The position numbers and the translations under genes are program-made. Of a DNA stretch of 37,892 nucleotides, positions 16,674 through 25,467 are shown piece after piece. The stretch comes from an uncultured Christensenellaceae bacterium (GTDB lineage: Bacteria > Bacillota > Clostridia > Christensenellales > UBA3700): contig CAJUOK010000010.1 in the NCBI GenBank assembly GCA_910588015.1, positions 1 to 37,892 of the forward strand, in the 5' to 3' direction. The notes under the pieces are model-generated. The model ran no database searches and was not told the DNA's origin. It saw only the letters and a list, made by a program, of their open reading frames with translations. Positions within the stretch are counted from its first letter, which is position 1. Each line of letters opens with the position of its first letter.

Positions 16674-17930
16674 TCAATCTTTTAAACATAACGTCAGCTT
16701 TTCGCCGCTCTGAATCTTCTTTATTTGTTCCGATGTCAAAATAATTGATTCCATTTCTCCCGGAGTAAGAATTTGTTTTTTCTTGGACAATAATTCTTCG
16801 CCGTCAAGCTCTGCAACCAATCTTTTGTTTTTAAAGACGTTGGCAACTCTCATCTTCAATTGCAATTTGTCTACTTCCGCCGTCTTTGACAAATAATGCG
16901 GCACGACGTAACGCACTCCGTCCGCTCCGGTAATGCTGACTTTCTTATCGGATTTAGCGCCTTCTAAAATGTACTTCGCCGCGCTTTTTCCCGCGTCTTC
17001 GCTCTCTTTGCTGACAAAATCAACCAAGTCGTGAACGTGCAAAACGTTGCCGCATTCGAATATTCCCTCGACTGAAGTCATCATACTCTCGTCGACAATT
17101 GCTCCGCCTGTTATGGGAGAAATCTTAACGCCTGCCTTTTCGGCAAGTTCTTTTTCGGGAACGAGACCTATGCTCAAAAGCAAGGTGTCGCATTTAATCT
17201 CCTGCGCCGTAGACATTATCGGCTCGAGTTTTTCGTCGACTTGCGCAATAACTACGCTGCTGACTCTGCCGTCCCCCTTGATGTCGACCACTGTGTGCGA
17301 GAACAAAAGAGGTATGTCAAAATCTTTTAGACACTGCACGATATTCCTGTTGAGTCCCGACGAATATGGCATAAGTTCGACAACAGCCTTGACTTTAGCG
17401 CCCTCGAAAGTCATTCGCCTTGCCATAATAAGACCTATATCACCGCTACCTAAAATAACTACCTCTTTGCCGGGCATATACCCGTCGATATTTATCAATT
17501 TCTGCGCGGTGCCTGCGGAAAATATACCGGCGCAACGGCTTCCCGCAACGTTGATTCCACCCCTGGGACGTTCTCTGCATCCGCACGCGACTATCACGGC
17601 TTTTGCATTATACTTTATCAACCCGTCGGTTTCGTTGACCGCCGTAACCGTCTTGTCGTTATTTATAGACAACACGGTAGTGTCAAGTTTGTATTCTATA
17701 CCGCGCTCTTGGACTTCCTTGACGTATCTCCAAGCGTATTCGGGACCTGTCAATTCTTCCTTGAAAGTATGCAATCCAAAGCCGTTGTGTATACACTGAT
17801 TGAGAATACCGCCGAGTTCGCTCTGTCTTTCCAAAATAACGATATCGCGTTCGCCTGCGTCATACGCGCTCTTTGCCGCCGCAAGTCCCGCGGGACCGCC
17901 GCCTATTATAACTAAATTCTTATTTATCAT
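16674..17930 (-). CDS. FAD-dependent pyridine nucleotide-disulfide oxidoreductase family protein, GlpB-like subunit of anaerobic glycerol-3-phosphate dehydrogenase
   Basis: The 418-residue flavoprotein opens with the dinucleotide-binding motif IIGGGPAGLAAA (about 8-19) and has a second nucleotide-binding motif VILGSGDIGLIMARR. ACGCRERPRGG and FECGNVLHVHDLVDF are typical of the oxidoreductase found beside GlpA and DUF1667 in Clostridia. There it would pass electrons from glycerol-3-phosphate oxidation. I start it at the ATG at 17930. The frame extends four codons to a GTG at 17942, but that lies deeper inside the upstream gene. It overlaps the GlpA-like gene by 11 bases and is followed by DUF1667-GlpK, so all three proteins should be made together. 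The exact electron acceptor cannot be read from the sequence. Confidence 0.88.
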   Translation of the reverse strand: MINKNLVIIGGGPAGLAAAKSAYDAGERDIVILERQSELGGILNQCIHNGFGLHTFKEELTGPEYAWRYVKEVQERGIEYKLDTTVLSINNDKTVTAVNETDGLIKYNAKAVIVACGCRERPRGGINVAGSRCAGIFSAGTAQKLINIDGYMPGKEVVILGSGDIGLIMARRMTFEGAKVKAVVELMPYSSGLNRNIVQCLKDFDIPLLFSHTVVDIKGDGRVSSVVIAQVDEKLEPIMSTAQEIKCDTLLLSIGLVPEKELAEKAGVKISPITGGAIVDESMMTSVEGIFECGNVLHVHDLVDFVSKESEDAGKSAAKYILEGAKSDKKVSITGADGVRYVVPHYLSKTAEVDKLQLKMRVANVFKNKRLVAELDGEELLSKKKQILTPGEMESIILTSEQIKKIQSGEKLTLCLKD

Positions 17931-19368
17931 AACGACACCCACTATCTTTTGCTTTGCCTATCACTATTTTTCCGCCGCCGCATTTCTCCACTTCGTCAAA
18001 AGAAATTTTCCTTTCTCTTGCGAGTATTTCCATTACTTTTTCCATACAGAATCCGCTCTGGCATTTGCCCATACCTGCGCGAGTACGAAGTTTTACTCCG
18101 TCGACGTCTTTAGCTCCCACGGGACGTCTTATTGCGTCCACTATCTCTCCCTCCGTGACGACTTCGCACTTGCAGACGACTTTGCCGTAAAGAGGATTAG
18201 TCTTAATAAGTTGCGCCCTATCTTCGTCGCTCATAGTCGCAAAATGCGGAATACCTTTGCGAGTAGCAACAAAATCATTCTTTTTATCAAGCGATAGCAT
18301 ATTGGCGATTTCTTCTGCTACGTATACGCCTATGGCAGGAGCGGAAGTCAATCCGGGAGATTCTATTCCCGCTACGTTGTAAAAACCCTTTTGCGAGCTT
18401 TCGCCTATAATAAAATCGCCTTTTTCGCTATGCGCTCTCAAACCGCTGAATTGCGTAATAACAAATCTCTTGTTTAAAGAAGGCACGCTGAATAGCGACC
18501 TAGAATACACTTCTTTAAGTCCCTCATACGTCGTATACAGACTTTCTTTGTCATCGACGTCGTTTGCAGTAGGTCCAGTGATTATATTGCCGTGAGTAGT
18601 CGGAGCTACCAAAATTCCCTTGCCCATTTTGCTAGGCATTTGGAAAATCGTCTTGCTTGCCAAATTCGCATACGATTTGTCATAAAGCATATATTCGCCC
18701 TTTCGCGCTACGATTTTCAACTTTTCTTCGCATACCATATTATTTATATCGTCGGCGTGAACTCCCGCGCAATTGACGACGACGTCGGCAAAATAATAAG
18801 AGCCGTCTTTTGCGCTTACCTTCCATTTGCCGTCTTCTTTAGCAATAGCGCTCACTTTTTTGCCGAATAAGAATTCGCAGCCGTTGACCGCCGCATTTTC
18901 GGCATAAGCTATGCACATCTCGTATGGGCTGACAATTCCCGAAGTCTTTGCGTACAGCGCTCCGACAGTCTTATCGCTTATATTGGGTTCAAGCTGTCTT
19001 GCCTTGTCTCCGTCAATAAGTTCAAGTCCGTCCACTCCGTTTGCAACGCCTCTGTCGTAAAGTTCTTTGAGTCCTTTCGCCTCATCTTTGTTAAAGCATA
19101 GCACCAATGCGCCGTTTCTCTTAAACGGAAAATCCAATTGCTTCGCGAGTTCGTCGAACATTGCGTTACCCAAAAGATTGAATTTTGCTTTTAACGTATT
19201 GGGCTTTGCGTCAAAGCCTGCGTGAACAATACCCGAATTTGCTTTAGTTGTGCCGCAACTCACGTCGTTGCATTTTTCCAAAAGCTTTATTTTGACATTG
19301 TAACGGCTGATTTCCCGCGCAATCGCGCAACCGATAATTCCTCCGCCGATAACTATTACGTCTTTCAT
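17920..19368 (-). CDS. glpA: NAD(P)/FAD-dependent glycerol-3-phosphate dehydrogenase, GlpA-like, with C-terminal [2Fe-2S] domain
   Basis: The 482-residue protein starts with a DAO-type FAD-binding motif (VIGGGIIGCAIAREI) and carries family stretches such as TKANSGIVHAGFDAKPNTLKA (split across about 42-62) and VVNCAGVHAD. The C-terminal BFD-like domain has CKC and GKCQSGFC (about 410-460), the ligands for a [2Fe-2S] cluster, as in anaerobic GlpA. It oxidises glycerol-3-phosphate to dihydroxyacetone phosphate. The symbol is by family; relatives are also annotated as L-2-hydroxyglutarate oxidase-like. It is the first gene of the operon, with a consensus promoter upstream. No glycerol facilitator or GlpC is present in the window. 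Confidence 0.88.
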   Translation of the reverse strand: MKDVIVIGGGIIGCAIAREISRYNVKIKLLEKCNDVSCGTTKANSGIVHAGFDAKPNTLKAKFNLLGNAMFDELAKQLDFPFKRNGALVLCFNKDEAKGLKELYDRGVANGVDGLELIDGDKARQLEPNISDKTVGALYAKTSGIVSPYEMCIAYAENAAVNGCEFLFGKKVSAIAKEDGKWKVSAKDGSYYFADVVVNCAGVHADDINNMVCEEKLKIVARKGEYMLYDKSYANLASKTIFQMPSKMGKGILVAPTTHGNIITGPTANDVDDKESLYTTYEGLKEVYSRSLFSVPSLNKRFVITQFSGLRAHSEKGDFIIGESSQKGFYNVAGIESPGLTSAPAIGVYVAEEIANMLSLDKKNDFVATRKGIPHFATMSDEDRAQLIKTNPLYGKVVCKCEVVTEGEIVDAIRRPVGAKDVDGVKLRTRAGMGKCQSGFCMEKVMEILARERKISFDEVEKCGGGKIVIGKAKDSGCRYDK

Positions 19369-19402
19369 AATACCTCTGTAAATTAGTTTTTTATCGTATT
19401 AA

Positions 19403-19431
19403 ATTATATCATATGAGACAAACGAATTCAA
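19403..19431 (-). promoter_or_regulatory. Sigma-A promoter of the glycerol operon
   Basis: TTGAAT (19426-19431), a 17-base spacer and a perfect TATAAT (19403-19408) on the minus strand, about 35 bases before the GlpA-like start. No clear catabolite-response (cre) sequence was seen nearby. Confidence 0.82.
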
Positions 19432-19532
19432 TAGCAATTTCTATTTTTGCACACAAAAGAAATACTTTGTATAAATAATTGTAAAAACCCGCCGTGTATT
19501 CGACTTTATTTTAACAAACTCAAACGTACTAC

Positions 19533-19560
19533 GAAAAAACGCGCGTTAAATACGCGCGTT
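19533..19560 (-). terminator. Rho-independent terminator after the transporter/lipoprotein pair
   Basis: A perfect 9-bp stem, AACGCGCGT with its complement, has a 5-base loop and is followed on the minus strand by TTTT. It lies 29 bases past the small lipoprotein stop. Confidence 0.88.
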
Positions 19561-19589
19561 TTACAAGCATAATTTATTAGTATTTTATC

Positions 19590-20375
19590 CTATGCTCCGA
19601 CTTTATCGTATGCCTGCAACGATATTTTAGGTCCGGCATAATTAATGAAGTATATTCCGTCGTTGGCATTAGAGCTGTAAATCTTGGTGATTCTTCCTAC
19701 GGTCAACTGTACGATAAGGCAATTTTGTTCGCTATTGTATTTACCGTAATAAAGAGAACTGTCTTTGACTACGAGCTTCAACGTAGTAACCGAACCGTTT
19801 TTTACCGCTGAAATAATATCTGCGCTATCTCTGTTAATTCCGTCCAACGTGCCAAGAGTGTAAGACAATGTATATTTATAATTCTCTTCGTCCGCAGTAA
19901 TCGTCTTTCCGTCCACGGTATCTCCTGCTTTTAAAGCTAAAAAGTCGCTTGCAGAAATACCCTCGACAAACTTCTTGTCTATGATATATCCGAGTTTGTA
20001 ATCTTCTTTTGTTGATTTTTTAGGCTTTACGTCAGACTTCAAAGAATATCCGAAATAAGTATTGGAATAATCGGTGCTGATTTTCGACTCTTTTACAACG
20101 CCTCTGTCTGCAACGATAAAATCATCCCAACCGTCAATATAAGAATTGCCGTATGCTACGTTGAGCTTTTGCGTAATCGTCAAATCGCCTTCTTTGTATC
20201 TATACTTGACAAAATAATTTTTGCCGTCCAAATACTTCATACTTTCCGTCAAAGCTTCTTGATAATCCTGCCAAGCGTCGTCTATGTTCAGCGAGACGTT
20301 GCAGCCTGCCAACATTGCCAAACCAGCCGTCAATACTATTAATATCAAAAACGCAATTATCGTTCTTCTTTTCAT
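19590..20375 (-). CDS. Small lipoprotein of unknown function
   Basis: The 261-residue product begins with a lipoprotein signal (MKRRT then a hydrophobic run) and lipobox LAGC, with Cys25 as the lipidated residue. The rest is beta-rich with a helical opening (ALTESMKYLDGKNYFV). This resembles the first module of the giant lipoprotein at 9171-14384 in layout (helix ending in MxYM/L, then NY and repeated strands). I do not recognise a named family. Its start lies 2 bases after the stop of the upstream transporter gene, and its GGGGAGGTG ribosome binding site is formed by that gene's last codons. The two are therefore one transcription-translation unit. It could be an accessory sensor or binding protein for the transporter, but this is only inferred from position. 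Confidence 0.72.
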   Translation of the reverse strand: MKRRTIIAFLILIVLTAGLAMLAGCNVSLNIDDAWQDYQEALTESMKYLDGKNYFVKYRYKEGDLTITQKLNVAYGNSYIDGWDDFIVADRGVVKESKISTDYSNTYFGYSLKSDVKPKKSTKEDYKLGYIIDKKFVEGISASDFLALKAGDTVDGKTITADEENYKYTLSYTLGTLDGINRDSADIISAVKNGSVTTLKLVVKDSSLYYGKYNSEQNCLIVQLTVGRITKIYSSNANDGIYFINYAGPKISLQAYDKVGA

Positions 20376-20377
20376 AA

Positions 20378-22003
20378 TTACACCTCCCCGTCTACGCCGT
20401 CGGCATCCGATTTAACTTCCTCGTCGCCCTCGCCGTTGTCGGATACTCCGTCGTCTTTTATTAAGCCTTCGCTTGCCATTTCTACTTCTAACGAATCCAT
20501 ACCGTTGAATTTTTCTCCCGAAGACAAAATAGACTCGTGCTCGTAGCCGTCAAGGATATTTTGTTTTGCAGCTCTTTCTTTGAGTTCTTCGATAATCTTC
20601 TTGTGTTTTTTCTCATTGAGGTCCCAGAAGAAGAAAGGTACCGCGCACAGCACTGCAAATACCGTTGCCAATATCGCAAGCGTACGGAACAGCGGTTCTC
20701 TTACTATCGGGTCGTACAATATATCGTAGTCGTCCAACAATCCGTTGATTTCGTATATAGCAGGGATTATAAAACCTGTGCCCAACGCTATTATCTGACC
20801 AATCATTCCCAAATTGCCCGACATACCTTCGAATCTGTCGCCCGTAGCGTATTGCTGATAATCCAAAGCGTCTGCGTTCATTGCGGGTTGCGAAATTATC
20901 TGTACTGCCGCGCCCCAAAAAACTATATACGTGGAAACAAACAACAATACGACGTTGCTCGGGAAAATAATCAGAAAAGCAGACGCCGCGCCCATTATCA
21001 AGTTGCTGAATACCGCAACGTTTCTCTTACCGAAAAACTTGATAAGGAATGGCGCCATAAACATACCGATACCCGACGCCGTACCCATAACGAGCGAAAG
21101 AACCGATTGCAAATCGGCATTTTGCAAAATATATATGTATATCCACATCAAAACTCCCGTCAACGCGCCTCTGCCGAATTGGAACCAAGTCGTGATATTG
21201 ATTATCCACATATATTTGTTGCGAACGATTTTTTTCATAGCGTCCCAAAACTTAACTTTCTTCTCGTAATTTTTTGGTACTATAACTCTTTCTTTAGTGC
21301 CGAAATATGCTATCAACGTCATCAAAACGCCTATTATCGTGAATATCGGGAAAATCGTACGGTAAAAATTTTGGTCGAGCTGTTCAAGTTCAAACAACTT
21401 TGCGATTTGGGGGAACAAAGCGCCCGTAATCGTCGGAGCCAAAGAATATACAAGAGACGAGATAGATATTATATTGGCTCTCTCCTGCGAATTTGGGCTT
21501 ATGAGTTGGGCAAGCATAGTATATTGACCGAGATAAAATTGATAGACGAAATTCATAATAACGAATATCAAACCTACGACTATCGCCATTGTCATTTCGC
21601 TCCATCCCGGGTCCATAAACGCCAACGCTGTCAAAAGCACCGCGCTGGGAATCGAAAGCCATAACAGCCACGGTCGCGCTTTGCCTTTATTGCCCGGCGT
21701 ATTATCGATAAGCCAAGACTTGAGCGGTTGCATAACGATAGTAACGCCTGCGTTGATAAAACTCAAAATCGCCAACGTAGTCGGTTTCATTCCGTAAATC
21801 GAACCGAATAACAGACAGGTTGACGCCAAAGTTACGTTGCCGCAAATGACTGCCATAAACTGAACGCCCATACCGCCGACGGAATAAGCGACTGTTTCTT
21901 TTGACGGAACGTAACTGCCTTCGGCGGGTTTGTTCCAATGCTTGAAGAAGCCTTTTATAGCTGCAATAACAGACTTAACGGCTCCGGAAATTTTATTAGC
22001 CAT
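20378..22003 (-). CDS. MFS transporter of the glycoside-pentoside-hexuronide:cation symporter (GPH/MelB) type
   Basis: The 541-residue protein has about 12 membrane helices from residue 30 to 470. The loop LKSWLIDNTPGNKGKARPWL after helix 2-3 and the general spacing match GPH-family symporters, which import sugars or glycosides with Na+ or H+. The substrate cannot be told from sequence. The last 65 or so residues form an acidic cytoplasmic tail (ending DADGVDGEV), which is longer than in MelB. There is a plausible promoter upstream, and the lipoprotein gene follows at once. No glycosidase or sugar kinase adjoins it, which is unusual for a GPH sugar permease. Confidence 0.82.
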   Translation of the reverse strand: MANKISGAVKSVIAAIKGFFKHWNKPAEGSYVPSKETVAYSVGGMGVQFMAVICGNVTLASTCLLFGSIYGMKPTTLAILSFINAGVTIVMQPLKSWLIDNTPGNKGKARPWLLWLSIPSAVLLTALAFMDPGWSEMTMAIVVGLIFVIMNFVYQFYLGQYTMLAQLISPNSQERANIISISSLVYSLAPTITGALFPQIAKLFELEQLDQNFYRTIFPIFTIIGVLMTLIAYFGTKERVIVPKNYEKKVKFWDAMKKIVRNKYMWIINITTWFQFGRGALTGVLMWIYIYILQNADLQSVLSLVMGTASGIGMFMAPFLIKFFGKRNVAVFSNLIMGAASAFLIIFPSNVVLLFVSTYIVFWGAAVQIISQPAMNADALDYQQYATGDRFEGMSGNLGMIGQIIALGTGFIIPAIYEINGLLDDYDILYDPIVREPLFRTLAILATVFAVLCAVPFFFWDLNEKKHKKIIEELKERAAKQNILDGYEHESILSSGEKFNGMDSLEVEMASEGLIKDDGVSDNGEGDEEVKSDADGVDGEV

Positions 22004-22029
22004 AATATCCCCTTTGATTTCATTTCCAA

Positions 22030-22058
22030 ATTATCTTTATAATTTTAACATATTACAA
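22030..22058 (-). promoter_or_regulatory. Probable promoter of the GPH transporter gene
   Basis: TTGTAA (22053-22058), a 17-base spacer and GATAAT (22030-22035) on the minus strand, 26 bases before the start. An AAAGGGGA ribosome binding site follows. Confidence 0.6.
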
Positions 22059-22074
22059 AATTTATGTAAAGACT

Positions 22075-22110
22075 AATTGGCAGACAAATTTCTTCATTTG
22101 CCTGCCAATT
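22075..22110 (-). terminator. Hairpin after the ABC permease gene
   Basis: A 9-bp stem (AATTGGCAG with its complement) and, beyond one mismatch, a further 5 bp close a 6-base loop. It lies 38 bases past the permease stop. The T run after it on the minus strand is weak, so it may be a partial terminator or an mRNA end protector. Confidence 0.6.
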
Positions 22111-22147
22111 TATAATAACTCGTAATAACTCGATATAAATTTATAAT

Positions 22148-24613
22148 TTATCCTCTTTCTCTTAAAAGCGACGAGGGATTAATCTTCCTTACTGGAATAG
22201 CGCAAAGCATCGACACCGCGCAAATCAATATCGAAATAAATAGCACTATACAGACAATATATCCCCAAGGTACGGCGAATGCAAAGTGACCCGCGCCTAT
22301 ATACTTGCCGAACATCGACAGTATCGGAGACGTCGTAAGCGCTCCCGTCAACGCGCCGATAAGGCTGCCTATTAAGCCGAGTAGCAACATAGCCGTCGCA
22401 ATCTGCGACATAATGCCTATACTCGTATATCCCAACGCCTTATACACAGCGTAATTGCGGCGCTCTCTCAAAAGTTTTAACTTTATAAGCATTACCAACA
22501 AAAGAGCGATAACTATTGCCGTTACCGAGACGAAGACGCTCATAACGGCTTCTGACGCCGTCTCTACGGTATTTAGGAACATACTGTCCAAATAATTCTT
22601 TCCCGTCTGAAAGCCGTAGAATTTTACGTTGCCGTCAATGGCCCAAAGCATACTCGAAAGCTCTGAAGCGCTCGGCGCCTTGCCATTTTCGAAATAAATC
22701 ATATGTTTAAAGAGTTTGGCGTCGGCGGAATTATTCTTATCATAAAGCTCGTCAACTATGTCTAAAAATCCTATGATTCTATTGTTGTTTACAAGATTTT
22801 GAAAATAACCGACGATAACGCAACTCTTGTCGCTTACGACGGAGTCTCTCTCCATATGCAAATTCACGCTATCGCCAATCTTATATCCCTTTTCTTCGGC
22901 GTAAACATAGTCCATCAACACTTCGTTGGCGTACTTCGGATATCTGCCCTTATAGACGAATTGCGTGCGTATATGGTCAAAATTCTCATAAAGTTGCGCA
23001 ACATTAAATCCGTCGTCGATTGACATTCCCACCCTTACAAACATCACGTCTGCCTCAAATCCGTCCATATTATGTATCGCGTCAAAATAATGCGAGCTGT
23101 CTTCGTTTTCAAAATTAATATAGAAGTCAGCCGTTTCGACTGCCGACATATTGATTATCGCAGTTTGGTCGACGTTGAGATTGTAATAAACAACGCTGAC
23201 AAAAGAACAAAGCAACGACATTATCAGCACTATAACAATTACCATAACGCTTCTGTGCGTTTCGCCGACTATACTCTTTATGCCGAGATGAGCGTTAAGA
23301 GAAATTCTGGAGTTGTCAAGCGCCGCTCTATTGCGTCGGAAATTATGCGTCTCGATATTATTTCGCATCGCCGACAGCGGCGTTATCTTCTTTACCTTGG
23401 AGGTCGATAAATATACGACCGCCGCCACGACCGCAACGATAAACGTCACAGCGGCAATTAATCCTCCCACGTTTACGCCAATCGCCTTTGAGCAGTCAAG
23501 CCTCGCCATACCCGTGACGACGTTGACGAAGACCGGCATAAGCCCTATTCCCAACATAACGCCTATAAACAGACATACTCCGCCTATTACTCCGTATATA
23601 GCAAGATAACTCAAACGCAGTTGAGACGTAGTGTATCCCAACGATTTCCATACGCCCAAGTTGCGCACTTCGTCGAACACACTTGACCTTACCAAAAATC
23701 CTATGATTATCGCCACTATGACAGCTACTATAACTGAAAAAGCTACAAGCGCTGTGCCGAGAAGCAGTATAAACGCCTTCGTGCCGTCGGTAAAATCTTG
23801 GCGCGTATTGTAATCGCAATATAAAATCGGAGCGGACGGATTATCTTTAAGATTGTCTAAATTATATTGCGCGATAGCGTTGCTCAATTCGTCAACAATT
23901 TGTCTTTGATATTTATAGCTCGTCTCTTCGTCCGCGCAATCGATTCGTATATTTATGTTATATTCTTGCGATATTCTTTCGTCTTCCGACGACTTCTTGG
24001 CTATCTCCTGATACAAATCTCCGCACACATAGATATAAGCGGGCGCATATATCCTAGTCATATCGTCGAAAATTCCCGCAATATATCCATAGTAAGTTAC
24101 GCCGTCAATTACTATTCTCGCTCCGTCGCCGACTCTAAAACTACTTGTTGCAATCATATTGCCCGAGACATAGAACTTATAACCTTCCTTTTCCAAAGTA
24201 TTGCGAAGATGCGGTCTGAATTTGTTGTTTTCGTCGTCAATATTCATAGCAATCCAAGAATCGAAAAACGTGTTGTCTCCCGAAGGTTTATAAAGCGTTA
24301 AGCGCTTGTCAACGTTTTCTCCCTCTTCTTTTTCAAGATAATATATCTCTTGCACGTCATACTTTTCTACGTAATCCTTCTCTTTAAGTATATCCTCTAG
24401 CAACGCCTGCGACTGCCCGCCGGGAGCCTCGAATACGCTTATCCAACAGTCTGCGGAATTGGAAAGTACTCTTGCTTTTTGATACAGCGTATTTATTCCA
24501 AAACATATCGACAGTCCCACAGTCATCATCAACACCGACAGCGCTATAAAAAGTCCCGTGATAAAAAAACCTGTTTTCCCCTTATGAAAATGCGATTTTA
24601 CTATGCTCCACAT
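22148..24613 (-). CDS. ABC transporter permease with two FtsX domains
   Basis: The 821-residue protein has two similar halves, each with one helix, a large outer domain and then three helices. Helix 1 is at about 15-40, with outer residues 41-268 and three helices up to about 405. Helix 5 is at about 455-478, with a second outer domain to about 690 and three last helices. This eight-helix layout belongs to the MacB/FtsX type IV permeases, which move or sense substrates at the membrane face. Conserved FtsX stretches include VRNLGVWKSLGYTTSQL and RNYAVYKALGYTS. It ends with a CAIPVRKINP tail near the C terminus. The ATPase gene ends one base upstream. The function is probably export of, or defence against, a membrane-active compound; this is inference from the paired two-component system. 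Confidence 0.88.
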   Translation of the reverse strand: MWSIVKSHFHKGKTGFFITGLFIALSVLMMTVGLSICFGINTLYQKARVLSNSADCWISVFEAPGGQSQALLEDILKEKDYVEKYDVQEIYYLEKEEGENVDKRLTLYKPSGDNTFFDSWIAMNIDDENNKFRPHLRNTLEKEGYKFYVSGNMIATSSFRVGDGARIVIDGVTYYGYIAGIFDDMTRIYAPAYIYVCGDLYQEIAKKSSEDERISQEYNINIRIDCADEETSYKYQRQIVDELSNAIAQYNLDNLKDNPSAPILYCDYNTRQDFTDGTKAFILLLGTALVAFSVIVAVIVAIIIGFLVRSSVFDEVRNLGVWKSLGYTTSQLRLSYLAIYGVIGGVCLFIGVMLGIGLMPVFVNVVTGMARLDCSKAIGVNVGGLIAAVTFIVAVVAAVVYLSTSKVKKITPLSAMRNNIETHNFRRNRAALDNSRISLNAHLGIKSIVGETHRSVMVIVIVLIMSLLCSFVSVVYYNLNVDQTAIINMSAVETADFYINFENEDSSHYFDAIHNMDGFEADVMFVRVGMSIDDGFNVAQLYENFDHIRTQFVYKGRYPKYANEVLMDYVYAEEKGYKIGDSVNLHMERDSVVSDKSCVIVGYFQNLVNNNRIIGFLDIVDELYDKNNSADAKLFKHMIYFENGKAPSASELSSMLWAIDGNVKFYGFQTGKNYLDSMFLNTVETASEAVMSVFVSVTAIVIALLLVMLIKLKLLRERRNYAVYKALGYTSIGIMSQIATAMLLLGLIGSLIGALTGALTTSPILSMFGKYIGAGHFAFAVPWGYIVCIVLFISILICAVSMLCAIPVRKINPSSLLRERG

Positions 24614-24614
24614 A

Positions 24615-25388
24615 TTACCACCCCATTTCTTCGAGAAAATCTTTGAGCAAATCCAATCTTTGTTTTTCGCTGTCTTTATCGTATTTGCCCAGACTTATTT
24701 CGTTGAGGATTACGCCGTCTTTGAGATATAGAACTCTGTTGCCTCGCACTGCGCTCTTCATATCGTGCGTAACCATTATTATACTCTTGCCGCTCTCGTT
24801 CAAATCGTTCATAATATCCAACACGGCTATGGAGTTTGCGGAATTGAGCGCGCCGGTAGGCTCGTCTGCGAATATTACCTTGGGGTCGTTGATAATAGCT
24901 CTTACTAGCCCGACTCTTTGCAATTCGCCGCCCGACATTTGCGAAGGAAATTTGTTGAACATATCAGCTTCGATACCCACTTTTTTTAGTCTTTCGCAAG
25001 CTTGAGCATACACCTCTTTTCTCGGTTTTCCGGACAGATAACCGGCAGCCAAGACATTATCCATAATCGACATATTATCATTGAGAAAAACTTCTTGAAA
25101 AATAAAACCGCAATTGGCGCGTCTGAATTTCGCCAAACGGTCGTTGGAAAAATCGGTTATTGTACTGCCGTCAAAAAGTATTTTGCCGAGCGTCGGTCTG
25201 TCCATACCCGACAAAGCGTAAAGCAAAGTGGATTTGCCCGAACCGCTGTTGCCCATAACAACCGTAAAATCTCCGTCGACTATATCCAAGTCTAGATTAT
25301 TAAGAACGTGCAGCTGAACTCCTCCTGTAGAAAAGGTCTTACACAGTCCTTCGGTGCGAATAACGAAAACGTCTTTTTTATCTTGCAT
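24615..25388 (-). CDS. ABC transporter ATP-binding protein (LolD/MacB type)
   Basis: This 257-residue ATPase drives the FtsX-type permease encoded next. Visible motifs are Walker A GNSGSGKST (46-54), the signature MSGGELQRV (151-159), Walker B VIFADEPTGAL (171-181) and the H-loop VTHD. The ADEPTGAL form and the length are typical of the LolD/SalX group. It is separated from the kinase gene by 79 bases. A good AAAGGAGTGA ribosome binding site precedes the ATG, and no convincing promoter was found in the gap, so it is probably part of the same operon. Confidence 0.93.
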   Translation of the reverse strand: MQDKKDVFVIRTEGLCKTFSTGGVQLHVLNNLDLDIVDGDFTVVMGNSGSGKSTLLYALSGMDRPTLGKILFDGSTITDFSNDRLAKFRRANCGFIFQEVFLNDNMSIMDNVLAAGYLSGKPRKEVYAQACERLKKVGIEADMFNKFPSQMSGGELQRVGLVRAIINDPKVIFADEPTGALNSANSIAVLDIMNDLNESGKSIIMVTHDMKSAVRGNRVLYLKDGVILNEISLGKYDKDSEKQRLDLLKDFLEEMGW

Positions 25389-25467
25389 AATATCACTCCT
25401 TTGACTTTCGTCATTCTCATTTTAATCCATATTAAATCAAAAATCTTTTTCGCAAATCTTAAGTTTC

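Noticed and set aside
20537..21664. 375-codon plus-strand frame opposite the GPH transporter.
   Set aside because: It has a hydrophilic, Arg/Gln/Tyr-rich composition typical of an antisense frame, no ribosome binding site and no known domain.
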